Source: Ruoffia tabacinasalis (GTDB lineage Bacteria; Bacillota; Bacilli; Lactobacillales; Aerococcaceae). From it: DNA of 64,000 nt. The stretch covers positions 43,443 through 107,442 of the forward strand of contig NZ_JBHSHQ010000050.1 of the NCBI RefSeq assembly GCF_042652985.1, read 5' to 3'. This document shows positions 26,440-34,988 of this stretch, piece after piece. The notes beneath the pieces were generated by a model, which was given only the letters and a program-made list of their open reading frames with translations, searched no databases and was not told where the DNA came from. The number at the start of each line of letters is the position of its first letter. Position 1 is the first letter of the stretch. The position numbers were made by a program, and so were the translations under genes.

Positions 26440-27216
26440 ATGAAGAAAATCATTCACAAAATAACATTATTAATTTGCGTTCATTGTATTATACCAATAA
26501 TACCAGTGGCTTCTCAAGATGAATATGAACTTTTGTCAATTCATCCAAGTGATTCGACGGCGTTCACGCAAGGGTTCGAATTAAATGAAGCAGGTGAGTT
26601 ACTGCTAGGGACAGGTTTGTACGGTGAATCAAAGATTGGTTATTTAGATTTAGACACAGGTCATTATGACGTCGTCGATCAATTAGATAAAGAATTATTC
26701 GGTGAAGGTCTAACAGTCACTTCAGATGCTGTGTGGCAACTGACATGGCGGAGTGGCGTTGCATTTAAAAGAGATAAAGATACTTTAGAAATAATAGATA
26801 CCGTTGATTATGAAGGTGAAGGCTGGGGACTAGCTTATGATGACCAAGAAGATGTCATTTGGATGTCAGATGGAACGAGTGTGCTTGAACAAAGAGATCC
26901 AAATACCTTTGAAGTGATCGACACAATTGACGTGACTTATAATGATCAATTAGTAGAAGAAATCAATGAGTTGGAATTTGCTAACGGATATATTTACGCA
27001 AATGTATGGTATACTAATGAAATCATTGTCATCGATCCAAAAACGGGTATTGTGGCATATAAGTATGACCTGACTGAAGTTCTCGAAGAGAATTTGACAG
27101 ACCAAGAGTTGGATGAAATAGACTCCCTTAATGGAATTGCACATATTGAAGGCAATCAGTTTTATATTACAGGGAAACTGTATCCGGTTATTTTTGAGAT
27201 AGAATTAAAGCAATAA
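26440..27216 (+). CDS. Exported plant-type glutaminyl-peptide cyclotransferase
   Basis: A 258-residue protein of the beta-propeller glutaminyl cyclase family (PF05096 type), which turns N-terminal Gln into pyroglutamate. Family landmarks: FTQGFE, GTGLYGES, FGEGLT, GWGLAYD, MSDGTSVL, INELEFANG, NVWYTNEI, LNGIAH and TGKLYP. It has a signal peptide with probable cleavage VAS|QDE, so it acts outside the membrane. I start at ATG 26440, 6 bases after AAAGGAG; a longer frame to 26353 lacks such a site. Oddity: in plant enzymes I recall a catalytic Glu just before S/G-T-G (FES-TG); here the residue is Leu (LLGTG). Activity is therefore likely but not certain. tgt follows by 15 bp. Confidence 0.85.
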   Translation: MKKIIHKITLLICVHCIIPIIPVASQDEYELLSIHPSDSTAFTQGFELNEAGELLLGTGLYGESKIGYLDLDTGHYDVVDQLDKELFGEGLTVTSDAVWQLTWRSGVAFKRDKDTLEIIDTVDYEGEGWGLAYDDQEDVIWMSDGTSVLEQRDPNTFEVIDTIDVTYNDQLVEEINELEFANGYIYANVWYTNEIIVIDPKTGIVAYKYDLTEVLEENLTDQELDEIDSLNGIAHIEGNQFYITGKLYPVIFEIELKQ

Positions 27217-27231
27217 TAGAAAGGAAATATT

Positions 27232-28377
27232 ATGACAGAACCAGCAATTAGATATGAATTAATAAAAGAAGAGAAAAATACAGGCGCGCGATTAGGTATT
27301 TTACATACACCTCATGGTAGCTTTGAAACACCGATATATATGCCAGTTGGAACATTAGCAACGGTCAAAGGGTTATCTCCGGAAGAATTAAAAGATATGG
27401 GTGCAGAAATTGTCTTAAGTAACACATATCATCTATGGTTAAGACCTGGTGAAGATATTGTTGAAGAGGCGGGTGGCTTACACAAGTTCATGAACTGGGA
27501 CCGTGGAGTCTTAACGGATTCTGGAGGCTTCCAAGTTTTCTCACTAAGTGATATGCGTAAAATTGAAGAAGAGGGCGTGCATTTTAGAAATCATATTAGT
27601 GGAGAGAAATTATTCTTAACACCAGAGAAAGCAATTCAAATCGAAAATGCTCTTGGAGCAGATATTATTATGAGTTTCGATGAATGTCCGGACTTCCATC
27701 ATAGTTATGACTATGTTAAAAATTCAATTAACCGAACAACCCGCTGGGCTGAGCGTGGACTTAAAGCGCATCAACGACCGGATGACCAAGCTTTATTCGG
27801 AATCGTTCAAGGTGCGGGTTATAAAGATTTACGTATTCAACACGCTAGAGATCTAGTGTCACTTGATTTCCCTGGTTATTCAATTGGTGGATTATCAGTT
27901 GGTGAGACAAAAGATGAGATGAATAGTGTCTTAGATTACTTAACACCCGAATTACCAAAAGATAAACCACGTTATTTAATGGGTGTAGGTTCACCGGATG
28001 CTTTAATTGACGGTGTTATTCGTGGGGTTGATATGTTTGACTGTGTTCTTGCAACACGTATCGCAAGAAACGGAACTTGTATGACAAGTACAGGACGTTT
28101 AGTTGTGAAAAACGCTCAATATGCCCGTGACTTCAGACCGATTGATGAGAATTGTGATTGCTACACTTGCCGTAATTATACGCGTGCTTATGTAAGACAT
28201 TTAATTAAGACAGATGAATTATTTGGTATGCGTTTAGCGTCAATTCATAATGTCTACTTCTTATTAGAATTAATGCGCAACGTTAGAAAAGCGATCATGG
28301 ATGATCAATTACTAGAATTTAGAGAAGATTTCTTCGAAAGATACGGATATAATAAACCAAACGCAAAAAGCTTCTAG
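27232..28377 (+). CDS. tgt: Queuine/preQ1 tRNA-guanine transglycosylase
   Basis: A 381-residue TIM-barrel enzyme that exchanges G34 of certain tRNAs for preQ1. Catalytic Asp residues lie in DSGGFQVFSL (about 95) and VDMFDCVLATR (about 269). The zinc site is CDCYTCRNYTRAYVRHL near residues 305-321 with three Cys and a His. Length is normal. No preQ1 riboswitch is visible before it; it follows the cyclase gene closely, and yajC comes 71 bp later, the common tgt-yajC pair. Confidence 0.97.
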   Translation: MTEPAIRYELIKEEKNTGARLGILHTPHGSFETPIYMPVGTLATVKGLSPEELKDMGAEIVLSNTYHLWLRPGEDIVEEAGGLHKFMNWDRGVLTDSGGFQVFSLSDMRKIEEEGVHFRNHISGEKLFLTPEKAIQIENALGADIIMSFDECPDFHHSYDYVKNSINRTTRWAERGLKAHQRPDDQALFGIVQGAGYKDLRIQHARDLVSLDFPGYSIGGLSVGETKDEMNSVLDYLTPELPKDKPRYLMGVGSPDALIDGVIRGVDMFDCVLATRIARNGTCMTSTGRLVVKNAQYARDFRPIDENCDCYTCRNYTRAYVRHLIKTDELFGMRLASIHNVYFLLELMRNVRKAIMDDQLLEFREDFFERYGYNKPNAKSF

Positions 28378-28448
28378 ATTGTGGCTAAATGTCTCAATTT
28401 TTGATACACTGTCTTTATGCTTAAAAAATGAAAGGATGACAAACGTTA

Positions 28449-28820
28449 ATGGAATTTATTCTAAGTTTTATGCCGTTTATAGTTTTATTTGCTGTAATGT
28501 ACTTCATGCTAATAAGACCACAAAAGAAACAGGCACAGAAAAAACAAGAGATGTTAAATGACATGAAACCAGGTGACGCAGTAGTGACTATCGGAGGACT
28601 TCATGGTGTTGTAGATGAAGTAAGCCAAAGTAGTCAAACAGTCGTACTTGATTGTGAAGGTGTATATTTAACATTTACATTAGGTGCTATCGCTACAGTT
28701 ACTCAAGGTGGTAACATTGTAGATCGTCAAGACGAAATTGAAGTAGCGAACGATATTGCTCGCGAAGAAAACCGTGAAGACATCGCTGAAGAAAGCGATG
28801 AAACTGAAAGCACTCTTTAA
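28449..28820 (+). CDS. yajC: Preprotein translocase subunit YajC
   Basis: A 123-residue YajC: one N-terminal membrane helix followed by the hallmark YFMLIRPQKKQAQKKQ (about 17-32) and the conserved MKPGDAVVTIGGLHG (about 39-53). It accessorises SecDF-YidC in protein export. The C-terminus is acidic and longer than the minimal family. The AAAGG site is about 13 bases from the ATG, which is rather far. It is closed by a strong terminator. Confidence 0.94.
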   Translation: MEFILSFMPFIVLFAVMYFMLIRPQKKQAQKKQEMLNDMKPGDAVVTIGGLHGVVDEVSQSSQTVVLDCEGVYLTFTLGAIATVTQGGNIVDRQDEIEVANDIAREENREDIAEESDETESTL

Positions 28821-28830
28821 TTTCAATAAA

Positions 28831-28874
28831 GCTCCAAGAATTCCTGTATAAGGAATTTCTTGGAGCATTTTTTT
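28831..28874 (+). terminator. Terminator after tgt-yajC
   Basis: A long stem GCTCCAAGAA-TTCCT with AGGAA-TTTCTTGGAGC, followed by ATTTTTTT. Confidence 0.9.
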
Positions 28875-28919
28875 GTTGTCATATAAAGACGTCTGGAAAT
28901 ATTCCTTAAGCAATAGAGA

Positions 28920-28948
28920 TTGATTTTACGAACAAGTGTTTGTATAAT
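28920..28948 (+). promoter_or_regulatory. dinB promoter
   Basis: TTGATT (28920-28925), 17-bp spacer, TATAAT (28943-28948). The spacer contains a complete LexA box. Confidence 0.75.
28929..28942. promoter_or_regulatory. LexA operator of dinB
   Basis: CGAACAAGTGTTTG (CGAAC-N4-GTTTG) fills the promoter spacer and abuts the -10 box. It has the same half-site sequences as the lexA operator in this window. Confidence 0.88.
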
Positions 28949-28974
28949 ATATACAATAAAGAGAGGTGAGTTGC

Positions 28975-30090
28975 GTGCAATATGGTATTTTATCTTTTGA
29001 TGAAGTTGAACCCGATATATCTAGAAAAATTCTCCATGTCGACATGGATGCCTTTTATGCCAGTGTTGAAGTGAGAGATAATCCTAAATTAAAGAATAAG
29101 CCAGTTGTTATAGCAAAGCATCCCAAACTTACCGGCGGACGGGGAATCGTATCAACCTGCAATTATGAAGCAAGAAAGTATGGCATTCACTCTGCGATGT
29201 CTGCTCAAGAAGCCTATATGCGCTGTCCTAAAGCTGTCTTTATCCAAGGAGATTTAAATTACTATCGAGAAATATCGATGCAAATCAGAGAAATTTTTAA
29301 TGAATATACGGATTTAATTGAGCCTGTATCTCTAGATGAGGCTTATTTGGACGTCACTAATAATAAGAAGAATATGAAGAGTGCGACAATCATGGCTATG
29401 GAGATAAAGGAAGAAGTATTTCGCCGAACGCGTTTAACTTGTTCGGTGGGGATATCGTATAACAAATTCATCGCAAAAATTGCCTCAGATTATAATAAAC
29501 CAAACGGAATCACCTTAGTTGAACCTAAAGATGCAGTTCAATTCTTAAAAGAGTTAAGTATCGATAAATTTCATGGAGTAGGAAAGAAGTCACTCCCGCA
29601 TTTTCATGATTTGGGAATTTTTACTGGGGAAGATTTATATGAAAAGTCCCTCGATGATTTAATTGAAAACTTTGGTAAGATGGGTTATTCCTTATATTTT
29701 AAAGTGCGAGGCGTTCATAATACACCAGTGAATAATAAGCGCGAACGAAAATCAATTGGAAGAGAAAGAACCTTTTCGGTATTTCTTGAATTAGAGTCTG
29801 AAGTAGTAGATAATATAGTTAAATTGATACACAAGGTTGACAATCGACATCATATTTCTGATATGAGAGCACATACGATTACTTTGAAAATTCGATACGA
29901 TAATTTTGAGACGATTACTCGACAAATTCAATCCATTGAATCGATTGAGTCTGTTGAAAAGAGTATAGAATTAGCTAAAGAAATTTGGGAAGAACATGGA
30001 CATCTTGACCGGACTATTCGATTATTAGGTGTGACTTTTTCAAATTTTGACCATCCTTTATATACATCAATTAAACTTGACTTAGACTAG
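28975..30090 (+). CDS. dinB: DNA polymerase IV (Y family)
   Basis: A 371-residue translesion polymerase. Catalytic carboxylates lie in HVDMDAFYASVE (about 21-32) and SLDEAYLDV (about 118-126). CSVGISYNKFIAKIAS and a C-terminal little-finger domain follow. I choose GTG 28975, 6 bases after GAGAGGTG; the frame extends to a GTG at 28966 that lies in the ribosome site. The LexA box in the promoter makes it an SOS gene. The ZIP transporter gene starts 12 bp downstream. No beta-clamp motif was examined in detail. Confidence 0.95.
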   Translation: MQYGILSFDEVEPDISRKILHVDMDAFYASVEVRDNPKLKNKPVVIAKHPKLTGGRGIVSTCNYEARKYGIHSAMSAQEAYMRCPKAVFIQGDLNYYREISMQIREIFNEYTDLIEPVSLDEAYLDVTNNKKNMKSATIMAMEIKEEVFRRTRLTCSVGISYNKFIAKIASDYNKPNGITLVEPKDAVQFLKELSIDKFHGVGKKSLPHFHDLGIFTGEDLYEKSLDDLIENFGKMGYSLYFKVRGVHNTPVNNKRERKSIGRERTFSVFLELESEVVDNIVKLIHKVDNRHHISDMRAHTITLKIRYDNFETITRQIQSIESIESVEKSIELAKEIWEEHGHLDRTIRLLGVTFSNFDHPLYTSIKLDLD

Positions 30091-30102
30091 GAGAATTTAT
30101 AT

Positions 30103-30906
30103 ATGGCATTATTTAGTAATCCAATTTTTCAAGCACTAGTTGCGGGAATATTTACATGGCTTTGTACATTATTTGGTTCTGCTTTTGTTTTTCTTTTTAA
30201 AGAAGTAAATGATCGCTTTTTAGCAATTATGCAAGGTTTTGCGGCAGGAGTGATGATAGCAGCATCTTTTTGGTCTTTATTAGCACCTGCCTTAGAGTAT
30301 GCTGAATCAAGTGCATCTTCTTTACCGGCATGGTTACCAGTAGCAGTCGGCTTTGTAGTCGGTGGTTTATTCTTAAGATTACTTGACTACACGGTACCAC
30401 ATACGCATTTATCTGAAGATCATGGAGATTCGGACAATCGCAAGTTGCCTAAGACGACGATGTTGTTCTTAGCTGTAACGATTCACAATATTCCAGAAGG
30501 ACTAGCCTTAGGAGTTGCCTTCGCGGCAGCAAGTATCGGTAATGGCGGAGCAACTTTAACTGGAGCCATTGCGTTAGCTATTGGTATCGGTTTACAAAAT
30601 ATACCTGAAGGATCAGCCTTATCATTACCATTATATGCAGACGGAAGAACGAAACGAAAAGCATTTCAAATGGGACAGTTATCAGCAATTGTTGAACCAG
30701 TTTCAGCGGTTATTGGGGCAGCAGCCGTCCTAGTTGTTCAAGAAATATTACCTTATGCACTTGCTTTCGCAGCAGGAGCAATGATCTTTGTGGTTGTTGA
30801 GCAATTAATACCTGAATCACAATCATCTAACCATACGGATGATGCGACCTTAGCATTAATCGGTGGTTTTGTCTTAATGATGATATTAGATGTGGCCTTA
30901 GGTTAA
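30103..30906 (+). CDS. ZIP family metal transporter
   Basis: A 267-residue membrane protein with eight predicted helices. It has the two ZIP metal-binding helices HNIPEGLALG (about 127-136) and QNIPEGSALSLP (about 166-177), plus a final E-Q-rich helix (VVEQLIPESQ). It should import Zn2+, Fe2+ or Mn2+; the ion cannot be told. A His-containing loop (HTHLSEDHGDSDN) precedes the metal helices. It lies 12 bp after dinB and probably shares its transcript. A very strong terminator follows. Confidence 0.9.
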   Translation: MALFSNPIFQALVAGIFTWLCTLFGSAFVFLFKEVNDRFLAIMQGFAAGVMIAASFWSLLAPALEYAESSASSLPAWLPVAVGFVVGGLFLRLLDYTVPHTHLSEDHGDSDNRKLPKTTMLFLAVTIHNIPEGLALGVAFAAASIGNGGATLTGAIALAIGIGLQNIPEGSALSLPLYADGRTKRKAFQMGQLSAIVEPVSAVIGAAAVLVVQEILPYALAFAAGAMIFVVVEQLIPESQSSNHTDDATLALIGGFVLMMILDVALG

Positions 30907-30928
30907 TAATTATTTTCAATCTGTAATT

Positions 30929-30973
30929 AAACTGTTATACTGTAATTATCGAATTACAGTATAACAGTTTTTT
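30929..30973 (+). terminator. Terminator after dinB-ZIP unit
   Basis: A perfect 19-bp stem (arms 30929-30947 and 30952-30970) with an ATCG loop and a T run, the longest perfect hairpin I noticed in the window. Confidence 0.92.
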
Positions 30974-30992
30974 ATTTATCTGGAGGGATTTA

Positions 30993-32312
30993 GTGACTAC
31001 TAAGCATAATCAAATACTACAATATATTGAAACACTTCCCATTGGCAAAAAAATATCCGTACGTGGCATCGCTAAGCACTTAAATATGAGTGAGGGAACA
31101 GCTTACCGTGCAATTAAAGATGCTGAAACACTAGGTATTGTCTCAACAATTGAGAGAGTTGGAACAATCCGAATTGAAAAGAAATCAAAATTTTTACCAG
31201 AAATGTTACGCTTTAATGAAATGGTTTCAATTATCGAAGGGACTGTTCTAGGTGGGGAGGAAGGCCTTGATCGTCATCTAAACAAATTCATTATCGGTGC
31301 AATGCAAGAAAATGACGTAAAAAAATATTTTGTGCCGAATTCACTTATCATTGTGGGGAACAGAGAAGAAGTTCAACAACTGGCATTAGAGAATGATGTT
31401 GCCGTACTTATTACGGGTGGCTTTGATACGAGCGATAAGATAGTGGAACTAGCAAACGAGAAGAAATTACCAGTTATCTCAACACCATTTGATTCATTTA
31501 CAGTGGCGACGATTATTAACCGTTCTATGGCGGATCAAGAAATTAAGAAAGAAATTATGACAATTGCGGATATCTTTACGCCGATTGATCAAACACCTGC
31601 ATTAACTGCTCAAGACACTGTGAATACATTCTATGACCTATCACGTGAATCTGGACTTTCACGCTTTCCAGTCCACCATAACAGTCGTTTGATTGGAGTT
31701 GTGACAGCTAAAGACCTCATAGGGAAATCTGAATCAGTCCTAATTGAAAGAGTCATGACTAAAGATTTGGTGACCGTTCAAAAACATATGACCGTCGCAA
31801 GTGTATCACAACTGATGGTGCGTGAAGATATTGAGATGATTCCTGTTATAGAAGATAATATGGAATTATTAGGCGTTGTCTCACGTCAAGATATTATGCG
31901 TGGAATTCAAATGATTCAAAAGCAACCACAAATTGTAAATACATTTGAAGATGATATTATTATGCATATTGAAGAATATATCTTAAAGACACAAGAACAT
32001 AAGTATGACTACCACGTTGTGGTCCAACCACAAATGTTAAACAGTTTAGGAACGATTTCTTATGGTGTTCTCTGTGAATTAATTTCGCATTCTGCTTATC
32101 AAAAATTTTATGATACAACCAATCAAAATCATATTATTGAAAAGATTGATTTGCATTATTTCAAATTAATTCAAATGGGGAATTTAATTCAGTTTAAAGT
32201 TGATATATTCAATCAGAATAGACGAACAGCCTTAATTGAGGTCAATGTTTTCCATGAAAATTCTTTAGTTGCAAAAGCAATTATCACGACGCAAGTTATA
32301 GAAACAAAGTAA
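30993..32312 (+). CDS. YtoI-like regulator: HTH, DRTGG, CBS pair and hotdog domains
   Basis: A 439-residue multidomain protein. It has an N-terminal winged helix (about 1-65, KKISVRGIAKHLNMSEGTAY), a DRTGG-like domain (about 70-180, including AVLITGGFDTS), two CBS motifs (about 190-310, SRFPVHHNSRLIGVVTAKDL) and a C-terminal hotdog-thioesterase-like domain (about 325-439). This layout is that of Bacillus YtoI. CBS domains often bind adenine nucleotides, and the next gene cleaves pAp and short RNAs, so a nucleotide-sensing regulator is plausible. Its targets are unknown. Start GTG behind GGAGGG. Confidence 0.85.
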   Translation: MTTKHNQILQYIETLPIGKKISVRGIAKHLNMSEGTAYRAIKDAETLGIVSTIERVGTIRIEKKSKFLPEMLRFNEMVSIIEGTVLGGEEGLDRHLNKFIIGAMQENDVKKYFVPNSLIIVGNREEVQQLALENDVAVLITGGFDTSDKIVELANEKKLPVISTPFDSFTVATIINRSMADQEIKKEIMTIADIFTPIDQTPALTAQDTVNTFYDLSRESGLSRFPVHHNSRLIGVVTAKDLIGKSESVLIERVMTKDLVTVQKHMTVASVSQLMVREDIEMIPVIEDNMELLGVVSRQDIMRGIQMIQKQPQIVNTFEDDIIMHIEEYILKTQEHKYDYHVVVQPQMLNSLGTISYGVLCELISHSAYQKFYDTTNQNHIIEKIDLHYFKLIQMGNLIQFKVDIFNQNRRTALIEVNVFHENSLVAKAIITTQVIETK

Positions 32313-32335
32313 ATGAGATATAGAAGGGATAGACT

Positions 32336-33316
32336 ATGTATTTAGAAACTGAGAAAGTACAAAAATTATTATCATACATTAAAGAATACGACACAATTAT
32401 TATTCACCGACATGTGAGACCGGATCCAGATGCGTTTGGTTCTCAACTTGGTTTAAAGTATTTAATTGAGAGTACTTTTGAGAACAAAAAAGTTTTAGCA
32501 GCAGGGACAATGTCAAAAGGCTTGTCTTGGATGGGAGAGATGGACGAGATTGCAGATTCAGATTATGAAGATGCATTAGTCATCGTTGTCGATACAGCCA
32601 ATCATCCTAGAATTGAAGATAAGCGTTACAATAAAGGAGCAAAACTTGTAAAAATAGACCACCATCCTGATGTGGATAGTTATGGGGATTTAGAAATGGT
32701 TTATACAAAAGCCAGTTCATGTAGTGAAATTATCGCAAATATCTCACTTGAATTGGGAGAAGCGTTGCCACTTACAAAGGAAGCTGCCTTTATGTTATAT
32801 GCAGGCATTGTAGGAGACACTGGACGTTTTCAATATGATTCGACAAGTGCAACAACACTAACAACAGCAGCAGAATTACTTAAGCTGGATATTGATCATT
32901 TTATTATCAATGACCGATTCAATACTAAATCAATGGAGCAAGCAAAATTCCAAGGTTTTGTCTTAGATCAATTAGAAATTACAGATAATGGAGTGGCTCA
33001 TATCTTAATTAATCAAGCGGATCTTAAACGATATGGAATTAGTGAAGAAGAATCGAATGTTGCTGTCGGAATTCCAGGAAGTATTATGGGTGTTAATACT
33101 TGGGCATTATTCATCGAACAAGAAGGTAACAATCCATACTGGAGAGTTCGAGTGAGATCAAAAGGACCAGCAATCCATGAAATAGCGGCTAAATACCATG
33201 GTGGAGGGCATCCTAAAGCAAGTGGTGCCTCGGTCTATAGCAAAGAGGAAATGAGTCATTTATTAGAGGATTTAGGGCAAGCAGCGCAAGCATATTTAGA
33301 TAATATAAGCGAATAG
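32336..33316 (+). CDS. nrnA: Oligoribonuclease / pAp phosphatase NrnA (DHH-DHHA1)
   Basis: A 326-residue DHH phosphoesterase that degrades nanoRNA and 3',5'-pAp. Motifs: HVRPDPDAFGSQ (about 25-36), VVDTANHPR (about 83), DHHPDVDSYGD (about 108) and the DHHA1 GGGHPKASGAS (about 289-299). It follows the ytoI-like gene by 23 bp, the same pair as ytoI-ytqI in Bacillus. A GAAGGG site precedes the ATG. A bidirectional terminator separates it from zwf. Confidence 0.94.
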   Translation: MYLETEKVQKLLSYIKEYDTIIIHRHVRPDPDAFGSQLGLKYLIESTFENKKVLAAGTMSKGLSWMGEMDEIADSDYEDALVIVVDTANHPRIEDKRYNKGAKLVKIDHHPDVDSYGDLEMVYTKASSCSEIIANISLELGEALPLTKEAAFMLYAGIVGDTGRFQYDSTSATTLTTAAELLKLDIDHFIINDRFNTKSMEQAKFQGFVLDQLEITDNGVAHILINQADLKRYGISEEESNVAVGIPGSIMGVNTWALFIEQEGNNPYWRVRVRSKGPAIHEIAAKYHGGGHPKASGASVYSKEEMSHLLEDLGQAAQAYLDNISE

Positions 33317-33318
33317 AG

Positions 33319-33357
33319 AAAAGACCAAGTTGATTTTGAGTCAACTTGGTCTTTTGC
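33319..33357. terminator. Terminator between convergent nrnA and zwf
   Basis: A perfect 15-bp stem AAAAGACCAAGTTGA (33319-33333) with TCAACTTGGTCTTTT (33341-33355). The A and T flanks suit both strands. Confidence 0.9.
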
Positions 33358-33369
33358 TTTGTATTTTAT

Positions 33370-34809
33370 TTAATCAAACCAATCAAAGCCTTGTTTATTA
33401 ATGAGATCATCAGCAGCTTTTGGCCCACTAGACATTGCTGGGTAGTTTGGAAAATCAGGTTTCGGAGCTTCTTTCCAGAGGCGCTGAATATTATCAACAA
33501 ATTTCCAATCATGTGCAACTTCAAGCCAGTGATTAAAGTTATTTAAATTCCCTTGAATACATGCTAAGATTAAACGCTCGTAATCTGCAGGCATTGCGTT
33601 AATTTCTTCCTCATCTGGTGAGTATGACAATTCAATTTGTTTTAATTCATTAGTATAACCGATCGTTTCTTGATTTAAATAAAGTCGATAAGCTAGGTCT
33701 GGATTAATTTCAATCATTAATCTATTGCCAGGCACACCTTCTTTAGTTGCTTTAAACTGGACATGAATCGTTGTATATTTTCCTTCTAGTCGCTTTCCAG
33801 AGCGAATATAGAAAGGTGTACCTTCCCATTCTGGTAAATCAATTAAAACTTTGGCTGCGAAATATGTTTCAGTGGTTGACTCAGCATCTACCTTATCTTC
33901 TTCACGGTACGCTTTGTACTCATTGGATTCACTTTGTCCGTATTGGCCACGCACGACATTTTCTAGTAATTCATTCACTGAATCATATTGATGTAAATTC
34001 TTAAGTATATGAATTTTTTCTTGTCGAATCGACTCAGGCTCATCATCCTTTGGTTCGTTCATAGCAACTAATGAAAGCATTTGAAGTGCATGATTTTGTA
34101 TCATGTCTTTAGATACACCGCTATTTTCATAGTAGTCACCACGATCTTCAACACCCACTTCTTCAGCAAGCGTAATTTGAACATGGTCGATATTCTCTTT
34201 ATTCCAAATTGACTTTAACATGATGTTACTAAAGCGTAAATTTAGGAGTGATTTAACAAAGCCTTTTCCTAAATAATGGTCAATACGGTAAATTTCATTT
34301 TCTTCAAATGAAACTTGAAGTTGATCTTGTAATTCATTGGCTGAATTAAAGTCATTTCCGAATGGTTTTTCGATAATTAATCGGTTATAACCTTGTTCCG
34401 TAGCTAAGCCAGAACCTTTAATATGCTGCGTAATTATAGGGAATAGGCTAGGCGAGAGTGAGATATAGAAGATTCGATTCCCTTGTGTTTGATACTTTTC
34501 CTCTAACTCTAAGGCTAATTCTTGTAAATTATGGTACTCATCTACATCATTCACATCGTGTGATTGATAATAGAAGTGTGATGCAAATTCTTCAGCATGT
34601 GCTTGGTCATCAATTTCATCTTTAATACTGTTTAGGACTACCTCACGCAAATAATCGTCTGTCCAAGGGCGACGAGCAGTTCCTATTAAGGCAAAATGTT
34701 CAGATATATAATTGTTTTTGTATAATCGATATATTGCTGGATATAACTTACGGGCAGCTAAATCTCCCGTAGCTCCGAACAATGTAATGAGTAAACGATG
34801 TTTTTCCAT
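33370..34809 (-). CDS. zwf: Glucose-6-phosphate 1-dehydrogenase
   Basis: A 479-residue first enzyme of the oxidative pentose phosphate pathway. The cofactor motif is LFGATGDLAARKLYPA (about 9-24). The active-site signature reads RIDHYLGKGF (about 177-186). The usual DHYLGK is followed by E or Q; here Gly follows the catalytic Lys, a small departure. LIIEKPFGND is also present. GGAGGG precedes the ATG, and its promoter is TTGTAA-17-TATAAT. The next enzymes' gene, gnd, is elsewhere in this window at 46.3 kb, so they are not one operon. Confidence 0.95.
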   Translation of the reverse strand: MEKHRLLITLFGATGDLAARKLYPAIYRLYKNNYISEHFALIGTARRPWTDDYLREVVLNSIKDEIDDQAHAEEFASHFYYQSHDVNDVDEYHNLQELALELEEKYQTQGNRIFYISLSPSLFPIITQHIKGSGLATEQGYNRLIIEKPFGNDFNSANELQDQLQVSFEENEIYRIDHYLGKGFVKSLLNLRFSNIMLKSIWNKENIDHVQITLAEEVGVEDRGDYYENSGVSKDMIQNHALQMLSLVAMNEPKDDEPESIRQEKIHILKNLHQYDSVNELLENVVRGQYGQSESNEYKAYREEDKVDAESTTETYFAAKVLIDLPEWEGTPFYIRSGKRLEGKYTTIHVQFKATKEGVPGNRLMIEINPDLAYRLYLNQETIGYTNELKQIELSYSPDEEEINAMPADYERLILACIQGNLNNFNHWLEVAHDWKFVDNIQRLWKEAPKPDFPNYPAMSSGPKAADDLINKQGFDWFD

Positions 34810-34836
34810 GAAATCCCTCCATCTTTAACAACCAAT

Positions 34837-34865
34837 ATTATAGCTTAAAAAGGACCTAGTTACAA
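34837..34865 (-). promoter_or_regulatory. zwf promoter
   Basis: Minus-strand TTGTAA (34860-34865), a 17-bp spacer and TATAAT (34837-34842), 27 bp upstream of the zwf start. Confidence 0.75.
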
Positions 34866-34920
34866 TTTAACAAGACGAAAATCTAATAATTTGTTCATTT
34901 TATTTTAATATTACTCTGGT

Positions 34921-34949
34921 TTGTTTTTCTTTACCGATACTTGTATAAT
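34921..34949 (+). promoter_or_regulatory. Promoter of the DEAD-box helicase gene
   Basis: TTGTTT (34921-34926), 17-bp spacer, TATAAT (34944-34949), divergent from the zwf promoter. Confidence 0.65.
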
Positions 34950-34988
34950 TTGACATGTTAGTAAAAAGTACAGTGAAAGGAGATTATT

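Noticed and set aside
28379..28561. 60-codon frame overlapping yajC
   Set aside because: Starts in the tgt-yajC gap without a ribosome site and runs out of frame through yajC, which is a clear gene.
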